Source of the DNA: UBA3700 sp002372775
GTDB lineage: Bacteria; Bacillota; Clostridia; Christensenellales; UBA3700
DNA length: 28,412 bases
Assembly: GCA_946615965.1 (NCBI GenBank)
Contig: CAMOIC010000015.1
Coordinates: forward strand, 1-28,412
Direction of reading: 5' to 3'
This document shows, one piece after another, positions 14,239-23,749 of this stretch. The notes under the pieces were generated by a model that was not told the origin of the DNA, ran no database searches, and worked only from the letters and a program-made list of their open reading frames with translations. A program made the translations under genes and the position numbers. Positions within the stretch are counted from its first letter, which is position 1. Each line of letters starts with the position of its first letter.

Positions 14239-17202
14239 CTAAGATAATACCCATCGAACCGCTGTTGTGTTTGTTAATCTATCAACATTAGCTGAAGAAT
14301 CTGCTAATGCACTTGCACTATAACTTCCATCACCAGAACCATCTGCCTTATAGCACAAATATCTTGCATATTCATAAGTAAATACGACATTTTGCAAGTT
14401 GCTAGCGCCCCTAAATGCACCAACCATAATAACAGAAACGTTTTCTCCTATTTTTACTGTATGTAACATTGTGCAGTTCATAAATGCGCCATAGAATATA
14501 CCTACTGCGTTATAAGAAGATGTTGATCCTGTAATAGCAATCTCAGTTAATCCCGCTGGAATATAGTATGTTTGTGAACTACCACCATCTGAACTTGTTT
14601 GAGATACAGCTGTTAATCCTGTTTTATTTATTGTTCCGAAGAAATATCCTAATAGATATGTATCTGAGGTGTTTTCATTAACATATCCTGTTGGTTTAGC
14701 ATTAGTTTTAGTATCTGCAATAAATGGAACACTTAAACTTGTCAGATTAACACAGCCTTCCACGAATCCTTGTCCTATTGAAGTTACATTTTGATCAAGC
14801 GCAATAGAAGTAACGCCCGTATTCTTAAATGCATGCGCCCCTATTGTTCTAACTGCCGCAATATCTACACTTGCTAAATTTATACAGTTTTCAAAAGCAC
14901 TTTGACCTATCGTAGCCACCCCATACATAGCTACACTACTTGGATTACTACTTGATCTAATACCAAACGTTACACTCTCAATAGTTGTGATGCCGTAGAA
15001 TTCTTTTTCTCCAATAGTGCCACCAGTTGATTCACTTCCGCTGCTATCTAAAGTTAAACTCTTTAGCGTTGTTGGAATATAATAAACAATATTTGTAAAT
15101 GGATCAGTTTGTGCTGTTAAACCAGCACCACTTGTTGTTCCAAACAAACGACCAAACCAAGCAACCTTTCCAACTGGCATTGTTAGTGATTCTAATGCTG
15201 TACATCCAGCAAACAATCCTTCTTCAATAGTTGTTAATCCACTAGAAGAACCTTTTGTTGGCAATTCTACACTCTCTAGGGCTGTACAGTTATTAAATGC
15301 GCCTGCTCCAATTGTTGTTACATAAGAACTCATAATTACTTTAGTCAAAACCGTACTGCCTTTAAACGCATTTTCGCCTATTGCAGTTACTGTAGTTGGC
15401 AAAGATATAATCTCATAACCAGTTTCAGCAAAAGCATTATCTGCAACTTTAGTAACATACTTTCCGTATACTCTACTTGGGACATATAGTCTTGTTGTAG
15501 ATAACGAACTGTGTGGTGCACTAACTATTATCATAGAATCTGTGTTCTCATCATACTTATAATTAATCTCGTTATTATCATTTTGAGATTTATAAGCTAT
15601 AGTATATTCTTTTGAAGCTCCTCCATAGCTTAGAGTATAAACAATTGCATTTTCTAAATACTCTTTATCTATTGAACAGTTCCCTTGTATCTCTTCATTG
15701 CATTTTTCACAAATATAACTTGCTTTAAATGAGCCTGAAAATAATCCGGATTCAACATCTAGTTTATCTTCAATAGTAGTTGGAAATGTAATGGAATTTA
15801 AACTACCTATTTCGTGTGCTATAGTTTTAGTCACGACTTTGGTTTCTGTATAAGTTTTCCCATCATAAACAAGAGTTGCAGTGTAGGTGATTTGCATCTG
15901 TTCACCACACGAAGCCTCATTATCTATCGTATAAGTAACCACCGCACTTTCCCTATATTCATGTAATGCATTTCTTGAACATACTAAAACTACATTTGCT
16001 TCAACCTCATTAGGGTCATCACTCATAACCCATCTGAATTCTGCCTCATAATCATGCTTTAATGCTGGAATTGCTACTTTCTTAACATCAGAATAATTTC
16101 CAAATGTTTCTATAACATAAGCATAATATGTAATCTCTCCTTCATTCTCACAATCTTCGTATTTTGTTTTCTCGCTACTTACTACTGCTTGAACAACAAG
16201 TGGATCAAGTCCATGAATTTCTCTAAATGAAATGCTTGCTTTAGAATAATCATCAGCCCAGGTCCAAACCCCATCACTATAGTCATATTCAGGGGCTATA
16301 TCTTCTACAGGTTCATCCTCTTCATTGTTTGGATCTATAGGGTCAATCTTACTATCTGGTTCTAACTCAGACACTGAATAAGCAACACCATTTACAGCAA
16401 GAGAGAAATAAAGCTTAGTTTGAGAATTTACATTAAACGAGAATTCCTCATTAGGATTTTTAGAATCTTGAGTAAATAAAACATTTCCACTTGCATCTTT
16501 TGCAGTAATTGTATAAAACTCGTTAGATTTTAATAAAACATTGGCAGCAGATATGACAACTACATTATTCTCATAACGCGCCAATAAATCACCTTTATTA
16601 ATATCTTCTTTTGCTGTAAAGAAAGATTTTTCAACAAAGATTTTATCTTTGTTTTTAACGCAAATATAATACTCTTTTCCTGCTTTTAAATTATTAAAAG
16701 TTAAATATAAAGAATCTTTAGTAACTACTTGTTCCTGATACTCTCCATCGTCACTTGAAATAGTAGCTACAATATCTTCTTCAAAATCTTCATCTTGAGC
16801 ATTTTCTATATCTAATTGAATAACAAGAGAATTAGTACCTGCCATAACTAATGACAAATTCATAGTCATAGTACTAATAAAAACGGCAACAATTATAACA
16901 GCAGCTACTACTGTCGAAGCTACTACTCCAGCAAACGCACCAATACTACTGCTAATAGAACCTGCCGCAGAGGATAAAGAAGACACACTTTGTGTAGAAT
17001 TTGACTTTATATCAGTATTATTCTTTTTTCTTGCATCAAATGTTTCTTTTACCCTATATTCCTCACTAACTGACTTTGTCGAATATTCTTCAACAAAGGA
17101 AGAAGTATCGTTCTTATAAACGATTCTTCCTTCATCATATTTAGCAGTATTAATCCCATCTGGGTTTGCTATGTTATAATCGTTAAACTCGCTTCCTCTC
17201 AT
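14239..17202 (-). CDS. Membrane-anchored BspA-like leucine-rich repeat protein
   Basis: A 987-residue protein without a cleavable signal peptide. Residues 1-90 are hydrophilic and serine/charge-rich, followed by one membrane helix (about 92-112) and a long outside part. The latter starts with beta-rich regions (about 125-275) and an acidic linker near 285-300, continues with further beta-sandwich-like segments, and ends with LRR_5/TpLRR repeats (about 590-965; recurring IG..AF, C..L..V and TIG.GAF units). It is probably a surface adhesin or scaffold with the N-terminus inside the cell. It starts 7 bases after the mscS stop without an obvious ribosome binding site, so translation may be coupled to mscS. 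The C-terminus shows no sortase signal. Confidence 0.85.
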   Translation of the reverse strand: MRGSEFNDYNIANPDGINTAKYDEGRIVYKNDTSSFVEEYSTKSVSEEYRVKETFDARKKNNTDIKSNSTQSVSSLSSAAGSISSSIGAFAGVVASTVVAAVIIVAVFISTMTMNLSLVMAGTNSLVIQLDIENAQDEDFEEDIVATISSDDGEYQEQVVTKDSLYLTFNNLKAGKEYYICVKNKDKIFVEKSFFTAKEDINKGDLLARYENNVVVISAANVLLKSNEFYTITAKDASGNVLFTQDSKNPNEEFSFNVNSQTKLYFSLAVNGVAYSVSELEPDSKIDPIDPNNEEDEPVEDIAPEYDYSDGVWTWADDYSKASISFREIHGLDPLVVQAVVSSEKTKYEDCENEGEITYYAYVIETFGNYSDVKKVAIPALKHDYEAEFRWVMSDDPNEVEANVVLVCSRNALHEYRESAVVTYTIDNEASCGEQMQITYTATLVYDGKTYTETKVVTKTIAHEIGSLNSITFPTTIEDKLDVESGLFSGSFKASYICEKCNEEIQGNCSIDKEYLENAIVYTLSYGGASKEYTIAYKSQNDNNEINYKYDENTDSMIIVSAPHSSLSTTRLYVPSRVYGKYVTKVADNAFAETGYEIISLPTTVTAIGENAFKGSTVLTKVIMSSYVTTIGAGAFNNCTALESVELPTKGSSSGLTTIEEGLFAGCTALESLTMPVGKVAWFGRLFGTTSGAGLTAQTDPFTNIVYYIPTTLKSLTLDSSGSESTGGTIGEKEFYGITTIESVTFGIRSSSNPSSVAMYGVATIGQSAFENCINLASVDIAAVRTIGAHAFKNTGVTSIALDQNVTSIGQGFVEGCVNLTSLSVPFIADTKTNAKPTGYVNENTSDTYLLGYFFGTINKTGLTAVSQTSSDGGSSQTYYIPAGLTEIAITGSTSSYNAVGIFYGAFMNCTMLHTVKIGENVSVIMVGAFRGASNLQNVVFTYEYARYLCYKADGSGDGSYSASALADSSANVDRLTNTTAVRWVLS

Positions 17203-17209
17203 AGACTAG

Positions 17210-18250
17210 TTACTCATGATTAACATCATATTCTGCTATACCCTTACTTAATTCCTTTTGTTCAGCAACAAACTCATCAGCCTTCTTTTGCTGGCGTTTA
17301 GTTGCATTTTCAAATTTAGTTGGCTCATTAACAACAACTTGTGGGAACGGAATGTTAATGTTGTATTTATCAAACAGTAATTTAAATTGGCGATTTAAAT
17401 CTCTCTCAACCTGGTATTTTGAACCTTCATCGCACTTTGCAATAAACTTTAAAATAACACTTGAATCAGCAAGTGCTGATACACCCTTATAATAAGGACC
17501 TTCTTTAATCTCAGGGATTGCGTCTTTTATCTTATCTAAATTTTCTTTTAAAATAGCTTCTACTCTCTCTAAAGATTCACCATACTCTATTGACATATCA
17601 CAAGAAGCCACAGACAAAGCCTGAGTCATATTAACAAGAGTCTTTATATCCGCATTATTAACGATTTTAATGTTACCGCCTGCATCTTCAATCTTAGTTG
17701 TTCTAATGCCGATTTCTTTAACAGTACCTCTAAAACCATCAACGACAATAATATCTCCGACCTCAAATACATGTTCAAACACAATAAATAATCCTGCGAT
17801 AATATCTCCAATTAATGGTTGAGCACCAAGACCAACAACAAGTCCTAATATTCCAATACCTGCAAGAATTGCTGTTGTATCTACTCCAAGTGTCTTCAAT
17901 ACCATAAATACAAGAACAATAACTGCAGCATACTTTATTAAACTGCTAGTTAAATCTAGAATTGCTCTTCCTTTATTCAATGCTTTTCCTATCTCTCTTA
18001 AGCATAAGCGAACAACATAACTTGCTCCTAGGCAAAAAATCATGTAACTAATAATACGAATGACAACATTAAACTCCCCAGCCTTATTGAATATATTTAA
18101 ACTTCTCCAAAATATATTCATTGGATCAAACATGGAGCCCCCGAATGCCATAATAATTATATAAGCTAGTAAAACTAGGATACCTAGTGCTTTAATTGCA
18201 AACCCTGCAGTAAACTTAAAATTCTTAAAATACTCTTTAATTGTGTTCAT
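17210..18250 (-). CDS. mscS: Small-conductance mechanosensitive channel (MscS family)
   Basis: A 346-residue MscS-type channel that opens under membrane tension to release solutes during osmotic downshock. Three hydrophobic segments are visible (about 18-38, 62-82, 105-155). The last has the glycine/alanine-rich pore helix pattern (GIGILGLVVGLGAQPLIGD, 131-149), followed by the conserved beta domain (VGDIIVVDGFRGTVKEIGIRTT, 164-185, written here in part as VGDI and GTVKEIG). The C-terminus ends in a charged lysine/glutamate-rich tail. I chose the ATG at 18250, preceded by GAGGG; the longer frame to 18385 would read through a terminator hairpin. A TATAAT on the minus strand at 18335-18340 may be its -10 box. 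The LRR gene follows after 7 bases. Confidence 0.93.
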   Translation of the reverse strand: MNTIKEYFKNFKFTAGFAIKALGILVLLAYIIIMAFGGSMFDPMNIFWRSLNIFNKAGEFNVVIRIISYMIFCLGASYVVRLCLREIGKALNKGRAILDLTSSLIKYAAVIVLVFMVLKTLGVDTTAILAGIGILGLVVGLGAQPLIGDIIAGLFIVFEHVFEVGDIIVVDGFRGTVKEIGIRTTKIEDAGGNIKIVNNADIKTLVNMTQALSVASCDMSIEYGESLERVEAILKENLDKIKDAIPEIKEGPYYKGVSALADSSVILKFIAKCDEGSKYQVERDLNRQFKLLFDKYNINIPFPQVVVNEPTKFENATKRQQKKADEFVAEQKELSKGIAEYDVNHE

Positions 18251-18354
18251 TATTAATGCCCTCACAAGCTTAGTAGTTATATAAATAACCAAGTATATTT
18301 TAAGTGCACACAAAAATATTATGTGCGCGTAGGCATTATATATATGTAAATTGG

Positions 18355-18390
18355 CTAAAAACAAGGAGGTGCCTAATATAGACACCTCCT
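18355..18390 (-). terminator. Rho-independent terminator after the small lipoprotein gene
   Basis: A perfect 8-base stem AGGAGGTG / CACCTCCT (18364-18371 with 18383-18390) with an 11-base loop is followed on the minus strand by TTGTTTTT. It lies 22 bases beyond the stop of the lipoprotein gene and separates it from mscS. Confidence 0.8.
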
Positions 18391-18412
18391 ATTCGATTAT
18401 TAGTTATTCCTG

Positions 18413-18823
18413 TTATTCTTTAACTAAAACGATATTAATCTTATATTCTCCATAACTTGTTGTAATCGTAATATTTTTACCATCTACAACACCATCTGGA
18501 TCTCTATCTGTATCTACTTCAGCAGTAGATCCGATATAGATATTTTTACCATCTTGAACATAGTACTGGGTTGAAACATCTTGACCTTCTTTAGATAATA
18601 CCATTGTGCCATCTTTATTGAATGTTAGTTTAGAATCCTTATATTGAGCTTCAACCCCACTCTTAACTGAAGCAATTTGCTCTTCTGTAGCGCCCTCAAG
18701 AGTTACAGTAACTGATTCTAATACATAAGTATTGCCAGCAACTTTTGAACTACAAGCAAATAATAATACCGACATTGATGCTACTAAAAGCACTAAAACT
18801 ACTAATAAAACTATCTTTTTCAT
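18413..18823 (-). CDS. Small lipoprotein of unknown function
   Basis: A 136-residue lipoprotein: lysine-led hydrophobic signal peptide and lipobox LFAC (C24). The mature part (about 28-136) is a small beta-rich domain with the pattern 'G.Y...SV.....', a KLTFNKDGTM strand and a closing YKINIVLVKE strand, like the lipocalin-type small lipoproteins of Clostridia in which a stored residue pattern measures 'x-F-x-x-D-G'. No specific function can be assigned. A strong AAGGAGGG site lies six bases before the ATG. The gene is monocistronic: a terminator follows, and the upstream peptidase gene is 179 bases away. A 7-base inverted repeat (TCCTTAT / ATAAGGA, 18851-18879) sits in its leader. Confidence 0.85.
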   Translation of the reverse strand: MKKIVLLVVLVLLVASMSVLLFACSSKVAGNTYVLESVTVTLEGATEEQIASVKSGVEAQYKDSKLTFNKDGTMVLSKEGQDVSTQYYVQDGKNIYIGSTAEVDTDRDPDGVVDGKNITITTSYGEYKINIVLVKE

Positions 18824-19002
18824 AAAAACCCTCCTTATGAGCTTTATTTATCCTTATCTAGTTCTACTAAATATAAGGACCTCACATTTATTAACCTACC
18901 ATAAAAAGGGATTAAACTATCTAAGGCCGCAAAATATAGATATTAATTGGCAATATTAAGCGTTTTTTCTCCATAAAGAAACTCGTTTTGTACATATAAA
19001 AT

Positions 19003-20919
19003 TTAAGGAATAAGAGTTACATCTTGAGATATAGTATAAATTTCTGCTGCAAAATCATATTTTTCAGTAAGTGGGTTTTCAAGTAACTGCTCATATGTAT
19101 AATTCATTTTAAGAACAGCCGTATATGAATAATATAGCCTTCCAAAAATATCTTCAATAACAAATACATATTGGTAATAAGTTTGTTTAAGTGGAGATAT
19201 AGATAATTCAACTTTATCACCATAAACTATCCTATTACCTTCTACTGTTGTTCTTTCAAAATTCTCATCATAGTAATAATATAGTGGAATAATTACATCA
19301 CCTTTATTTAGTTTATCAAAAGCTTTATCTGCCATACCTTGCTCATTAATGCCTGACCAAGTACCAAGCAATACAAATTCTTTTGACTTATACGAATAAG
19401 CAAATCTTAAATACTTTTCTTCGCCATTTAATTTAATCCGAGAAGAATACACAGCATATCCATTTTCATCGCCAAGATATGTACATTGTAATTCTTCACC
19501 ATTAAAGCATACCCACCTTCCTTTGAAATTACTTGCATATACTCCATAAGAATCGTTATATACATCAACATCAGACCCAATGGATGGCACTAATATATTT
19601 TGCTCATCTTGAATAAACTCAAGCAAAGAATACTTAACTGAGCGCACGTATTTAACAGAGTTTTCATTTAATTTAATTTCAAAAGCACCATGCTCGTTTT
19701 CAGAGCCTTTATCGTCAAAAGTAATTAGGTCATTAGATATAGATATAAAATTGTCTAATAAGAATTCTTTATATTCACTAGAAACAACATGGTCTTTTGC
19801 TTGTTGTAATTCCTCTGATTGTAACTTATATGGGTAATAGAAAGATATTCCTCCACATCCTTCTTTTAATACCCCATTTTTATTCTTTACAATACAGTTA
19901 TTAATTGCACTCTTTAGAGCATTAGATTCTCTCTCATAAACAGTAAGATTATCTGCGAATTTATATAAATCAACTATATTACTTTTTGTTTCATAATCTG
20001 ACCTGCCACCAAATGTTGGTGCATTAGATATAGACTTAGATATTTGCCAAAGCCCAATATCGTTAATATTGTCTTTAATTTGTTTAAATAGGTTGCCAAA
20101 GCTGTTTGCTACATCATTTGTCTTTGAAAGATTAATAGCAGATAGTGTTGCATTCATATTCACCTGATTCTTTTCGCACTTAGCATAATATGAATCAACA
20201 ATACTCTCTACAGTCTTTTCTAAGCCATCTTTACCATAACTATTTGCAACAGTTTCATAATCCCAGCCACCGCCTGGTTCAGACTCTTCACTTGCAATCA
20301 TGTATCTTGCATAATCTTTTAGTGCATAAGCAACTTCAATTGAACCCATTAAACAAGCATCAAATCCAATAAAATCTAAAGTCCCTATTTTAGATTCAGA
20401 TATAGCTGTTACAATTTCACTAATAGATAAACTATCAAACGAATAGTTTTCATCAAAGCAGCACCCTTTTGTGGCGCCACCACCATGATTCCACAAAATT
20501 AATGCTTTATTTGTTTTCTCATATTTAGTATTACAATAATCTAAAAATGAGAATAAAGAGTCTTTTTCTCCCATATTAGATATAGGCTTAGAATCAAGCT
20601 TTAATAAACTTCCTTCAGATATTTCATATCTTTCTATTAGATATGGATTAATCTCTTCGTTTTTCCAACTACTAGCTCCCCCTGTTTGAATAACAACTTT
20701 TGTATTAGCTGGAATATTTGCTTTTAATAGCTCCTCTATATTTGCACTAGCTCTACCATTTCTACTCTCTAAATCGCTTCCGCATAAATAAACCATCAGA
20801 AGGTTATTTTCATAACCCTCTGTAGATTTTTCATTATCTCCTGTTTTCGCACAAGATACTAAACATAATAGCGATAACAGTAAAATGCTAATAACAAATA
20901 CTAGGCGCTTTTTTACCAT
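19003..20919 (-). CDS. Clostripain-like (peptidase C11) lipoprotein
   Basis: A 638-residue secreted cysteine peptidase anchored as a lipoprotein (lipobox VSC, C23). The C11 catalytic domain spans about 40-390: the catalytic His is H145 in LWNHGGG, and the catalytic Cys is C189 in GFDACLMGS, followed by EESEPGGGWDY. Clostripain-family enzymes cut after basic residues, often after autoprocessing. The C-terminal 230 residues form beta-rich modules of unknown function, possibly substrate binding. The start codon overlaps the upstream lipoprotein gene by 7 bases (20913-20919) with no clear ribosome binding site, which points to translational coupling with that gene and a shared function. The peptidase may process or release the upstream lipoprotein; this is inference. 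Confidence 0.92.
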   Translation of the reverse strand: MVKKRLVFVISILLLSLLCLVSCAKTGDNEKSTEGYENNLLMVYLCGSDLESRNGRASANIEELLKANIPANTKVVIQTGGASSWKNEEINPYLIERYEISEGSLLKLDSKPISNMGEKDSLFSFLDYCNTKYEKTNKALILWNHGGGATKGCCFDENYSFDSLSISEIVTAISESKIGTLDFIGFDACLMGSIEVAYALKDYARYMIASEESEPGGGWDYETVANSYGKDGLEKTVESIVDSYYAKCEKNQVNMNATLSAINLSKTNDVANSFGNLFKQIKDNINDIGLWQISKSISNAPTFGGRSDYETKSNIVDLYKFADNLTVYERESNALKSAINNCIVKNKNGVLKEGCGGISFYYPYKLQSEELQQAKDHVVSSEYKEFLLDNFISISNDLITFDDKGSENEHGAFEIKLNENSVKYVRSVKYSLLEFIQDEQNILVPSIGSDVDVYNDSYGVYASNFKGRWVCFNGEELQCTYLGDENGYAVYSSRIKLNGEEKYLRFAYSYKSKEFVLLGTWSGINEQGMADKAFDKLNKGDVIIPLYYYYDENFERTTVEGNRIVYGDKVELSISPLKQTYYQYVFVIEDIFGRLYYSYTAVLKMNYTYEQLLENPLTEKYDFAAEIYTISQDVTLIP

Positions 20920-23621
20920 TGGAAGAAATAATAACTACAATTTGTATTCTTATAGTCCAAAGTCCTTATACTTAAAGACATAATAGTAGTTTCTGTTGCA
21001 TATGCTCTTGTAGATACACTGCTTACTGAATTTCCAGTAATTGTAACATAGTGTGCTGTATATGTATACATAGCTCCATTAGAAATTTTATGTGATACAT
21101 ATAATTTTCCTCTTAAGGATACAACTTCTCTATATATTGTTGTTTGCGATGAAGAGCGGTCTACAGAAATCACCATACTATTTTCTTTAGGAAGATTTGT
21201 AAACTTTGCTTCCTTTAATGATTTAAAGAAATCTATACCTTTTGCATTTGCACTTGCAATTATCTTCTTTAAATCATCTGCATTCATTGCACTAGGTTCA
21301 ACATTTATTCTATTAACACTTGTCTTTAGTGAAACTGTAACGTCTTTGAATAAATCGCTATTTTTATCATCTCTATATTTTTGTGGATCATATTTACCCA
21401 TAGCAAGTTGAACAACTTTACCTGTAGTATACTCTAGTGTACGAGCAGTTCTTCTTCTTTGCATAGAAGCGTTCAAATCATTTTGGTATGTATCAATAGT
21501 TTCTGCAACATTCTTGAAATTCAAAGCATAATTTGCCCTATTTGCAGAATTCTTATATCCAAGATAACGCATTGTAGCAGCCATACCTAAGAAATAAACA
21601 CTTGCTGCACTCTTCATAAAGCTGTCCTTTACTTCAATTGTTTGGATATCCCAAAGATATTTATCTTTTAAGAATCCCCAAAGGCTATATAAATATCCAT
21701 CCTTTTCACCATATGTCTTTGACATTAAGTTCATACCAAATGTATTAACATCTGTTGCAAAAGAAACTCCCATTCTTTCATATTCATCTATAAACACTGC
21801 CTTAGCTGCTGCATATTCAGCATTAAGTTCTAAGTTGGCAAAATCACTGTCTGATATATTGCCATTTGAATCAGCAATTGATTTTTCTAGCTTTAATAGT
21901 TTTGCAAGACCATTTGTATTGCCATAAGCATCTAAAACGTAATAAGACACAGTATTGTAGTACTTATTATAATCGTTAAATATCATCTTATATTCTGTCT
22001 TTTCTATAGCGTTTAGAATTGTACTTGTCGAAGCTGTTACTTGAGCAGAAAGATCGTTTAGTTGTACTCCAAGTGAATTAATATTTGAATTAATATCCTC
22101 AAGCGATAATTCTTGTTTTATACCTAAGTAGTCAAAAACATAAGGAGTAAGAACCGTAATCAACTTGCTACCAGCAGCACTTGCAGCTGATGTGACAACG
22201 CTTGTAGCCCCTTTCTTTATTAGGTCTATAGCAAATTCTTTAAACTCTTTACTATCCTCAACATGTGATGTTTGGAATACACCTGATAATGTTGAATCTA
22301 TTAAACCAAAACGACTATTAATTAAACTGCTATCAATAATTACACTACCTGCTAAAGTAGTAGCACTTGTAGCAATAGTTGCAACAATTAGATTTTCAGA
22401 TTTTGACTTAATTGTGAAATCATAATCATTATCGTTCTTATCCTTAATTGATATATCTGCCTTTGTAATAGATTCATAATCTGCAAATGAACCATTAATT
22501 GTGCGAATACTTAAAACATATCCAGAAAAACTTCCACTAGATAAGTTGCTCTCAGCCGTAATAGATATTGCACTCTTTAGAGAACCAAAGGCAATATTAT
22601 CTGCCTTGCCGCCCATATTTACAGCACTAGCAGCGATTGTTATTACGCCGCTCTCTAGTGCAGCTATTGCTTCGTCATCAATTAACGTTGTAGATAGTGT
22701 TACTATCATTACATTATCTGTAACAAAATCTACTGAATCTACACTAAAGTTTTCAACGTTTGTTATAGTTACATCACTCTTATTAACTGTCTTTAAAAGG
22801 CCATCTTCTACAACAATAGGAACAACAACTTTAGTATTACTTGGAGTTGATATAAATTGCATTGCAGAAGTATCTATAGTTGCTGTTGGAGCAATAATAG
22901 AAAAGCTTATATCTACATCCTTTTTCATATTATCTAATATAGCACTGCTAAGTAGTGTAATATTTGTCTCATCTAAATTAGCAACATCATCATCAAAAGC
23001 ATTCTCGTATGTCATTGAGAATGTCGTACTATTTACTCTAGTAAGTGTATAATCCTTTTCATATAGTGCACCGCTAACTGAGATCATATCTTTAGTAATA
23101 GTATCCACTAAAGTTCCAGATACTAATGACATTGTTAAAGTAAACTCTTGATCATATCTATTAATAGTGCTTACATCAGAAACTAGCCCATAAGATGTAG
23201 AACTAAGATATATTGAACACTCAAATGGAGAACCATCACTAATAACGGCTGATTTACTACTTAGTCTCCAATAATTATTCTCTGAGATATAATCTGAATC
23301 AGTAAAAGTTACATCAATTTCAAAATCGCTTTCTTGTGTAATAGTAAAATCATCTATGCTTCTTACTACTTCAAGAGCATTCGCATCCATTACCTCAAGT
23401 GCATAATTCTTCTTTTCAATATTTGCGAATTTTAAAGACGAATCTTCAAGCGCAACTGTAGCACTATACTTTTTCGTCTCAACCTTATCTGCGCCAGCCA
23501 TAGCATAAACAGTAAAGCTTTCTTCTTTTTCTTCCTCTTTATCGCAAGCGATAAATACGAATGTTAAGCATAAAATTAGAATTATGCATACGGCCAAAGT
23601 CTTATTCCTTATAGAACCCAC
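20913..23621 (-). CDS. Large multidomain lipoprotein, unknown function
   Basis: A 902-residue lipoprotein (lipobox FIAC, C26). Residues about 35-450 appear to be four or so beta-sandwich modules of 80-110 residues with similar strand patterns (for example '..ITK.DISI..' and 'L..G....ITI..SA'), suggesting Ig-like repeats. From about 455 to 760 the sequence turns alpha-helical: a small-residue-rich hydrophobic stretch (GATSVVTSAASAAGSK, about 470-485) is followed by heptad-like helices. The C-terminus (about 770-902) is again beta-rich. The family is not recognised; the helical part is reminiscent of helical-bundle pore formers, but no diagnostic motif is present. The start is a GTG at 23621 with GGAGG eight bases upstream. 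It overlaps the C11 peptidase gene by 7 bases. Confidence 0.8.
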   Translation of the reverse strand: MGSIRNKTLAVCIILILCLTFVFIACDKEEEKEESFTVYAMAGADKVETKKYSATVALEDSSLKFANIEKKNYALEVMDANALEVVRSIDDFTITQESDFEIDVTFTDSDYISENNYWRLSSKSAVISDGSPFECSIYLSSTSYGLVSDVSTINRYDQEFTLTMSLVSGTLVDTITKDMISVSGALYEKDYTLTRVNSTTFSMTYENAFDDDVANLDETNITLLSSAILDNMKKDVDISFSIIAPTATIDTSAMQFISTPSNTKVVVPIVVEDGLLKTVNKSDVTITNVENFSVDSVDFVTDNVMIVTLSTTLIDDEAIAALESGVITIAASAVNMGGKADNIAFGSLKSAISITAESNLSSGSFSGYVLSIRTINGSFADYESITKADISIKDKNDNDYDFTIKSKSENLIVATIATSATTLAGSVIIDSSLINSRFGLIDSTLSGVFQTSHVEDSKEFKEFAIDLIKKGATSVVTSAASAAGSKLITVLTPYVFDYLGIKQELSLEDINSNINSLGVQLNDLSAQVTASTSTILNAIEKTEYKMIFNDYNKYYNTVSYYVLDAYGNTNGLAKLLKLEKSIADSNGNISDSDFANLELNAEYAAAKAVFIDEYERMGVSFATDVNTFGMNLMSKTYGEKDGYLYSLWGFLKDKYLWDIQTIEVKDSFMKSAASVYFLGMAATMRYLGYKNSANRANYALNFKNVAETIDTYQNDLNASMQRRRTARTLEYTTGKVVQLAMGKYDPQKYRDDKNSDLFKDVTVSLKTSVNRINVEPSAMNADDLKKIIASANAKGIDFFKSLKEAKFTNLPKENSMVISVDRSSSQTTIYREVVSLRGKLYVSHKISNGAMYTYTAHYVTITGNSVSSVSTRAYATETTIMSLSIRTLDYKNTNCSYYFFQW

Positions 23622-23665
23622 CTTTAAATCCTCCCTACTTTTACAACTAACCCGTTGTTGCTTTT

Positions 23666-23694
23666 ATTATACACTTTGTGTATTAAAAAATTAA
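23666..23694 (-). promoter_or_regulatory. Possible promoter of the lipoprotein-peptidase operon
   Basis: Minus-strand TATAAT at 23666-23671 is joined to a 6-3-6 palindrome ATACACTTTGTGTAT (23669-23683), a possible operator. The -35 region (TTTAAT or TTAATT) is weak and overlaps the terminator of the upstream gene. Confidence 0.35.
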
Positions 23695-23722
23695 AGTGGG
23701 TCCTTTTAAAAAAAGACCCACT
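23683..23722 (-). terminator. Rho-independent terminator after the zinc-ribbon TPM-like gene
   Basis: An 8-base perfect stem AGTGGGTC / GACCCACT (23695-23702 with 23715-23722) and 12-base loop, followed on the minus strand by TTAATTTTTTAA. It lies 27 bases beyond the stop at 23750. Confidence 0.8.
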
Positions 23723-23749
23723 AATTTCACGATTATGTGCTTATAATTA

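Noticed and set aside
13930..14247. A 105-codon plus-strand reading frame in the gap before the CBASS operon
   Set aside because: No recognisable family, overlapped by other open frames on both strands, and the DNA is dominated by palindromes; more likely a structured or repeat element than a gene.
18251..18385. Longer N-terminus for the MscS channel
   Set aside because: It would read through the terminator hairpin of the preceding gene, while the ATG at 18250 has a good GAGGG site and begins the normal family N-terminus.
22501..23052. A 183-codon plus-strand frame opposite the large lipoprotein gene
   Set aside because: Low-complexity hydrophobic translation of the antisense of a Ser/Thr/Val-rich coding region; a shadow.
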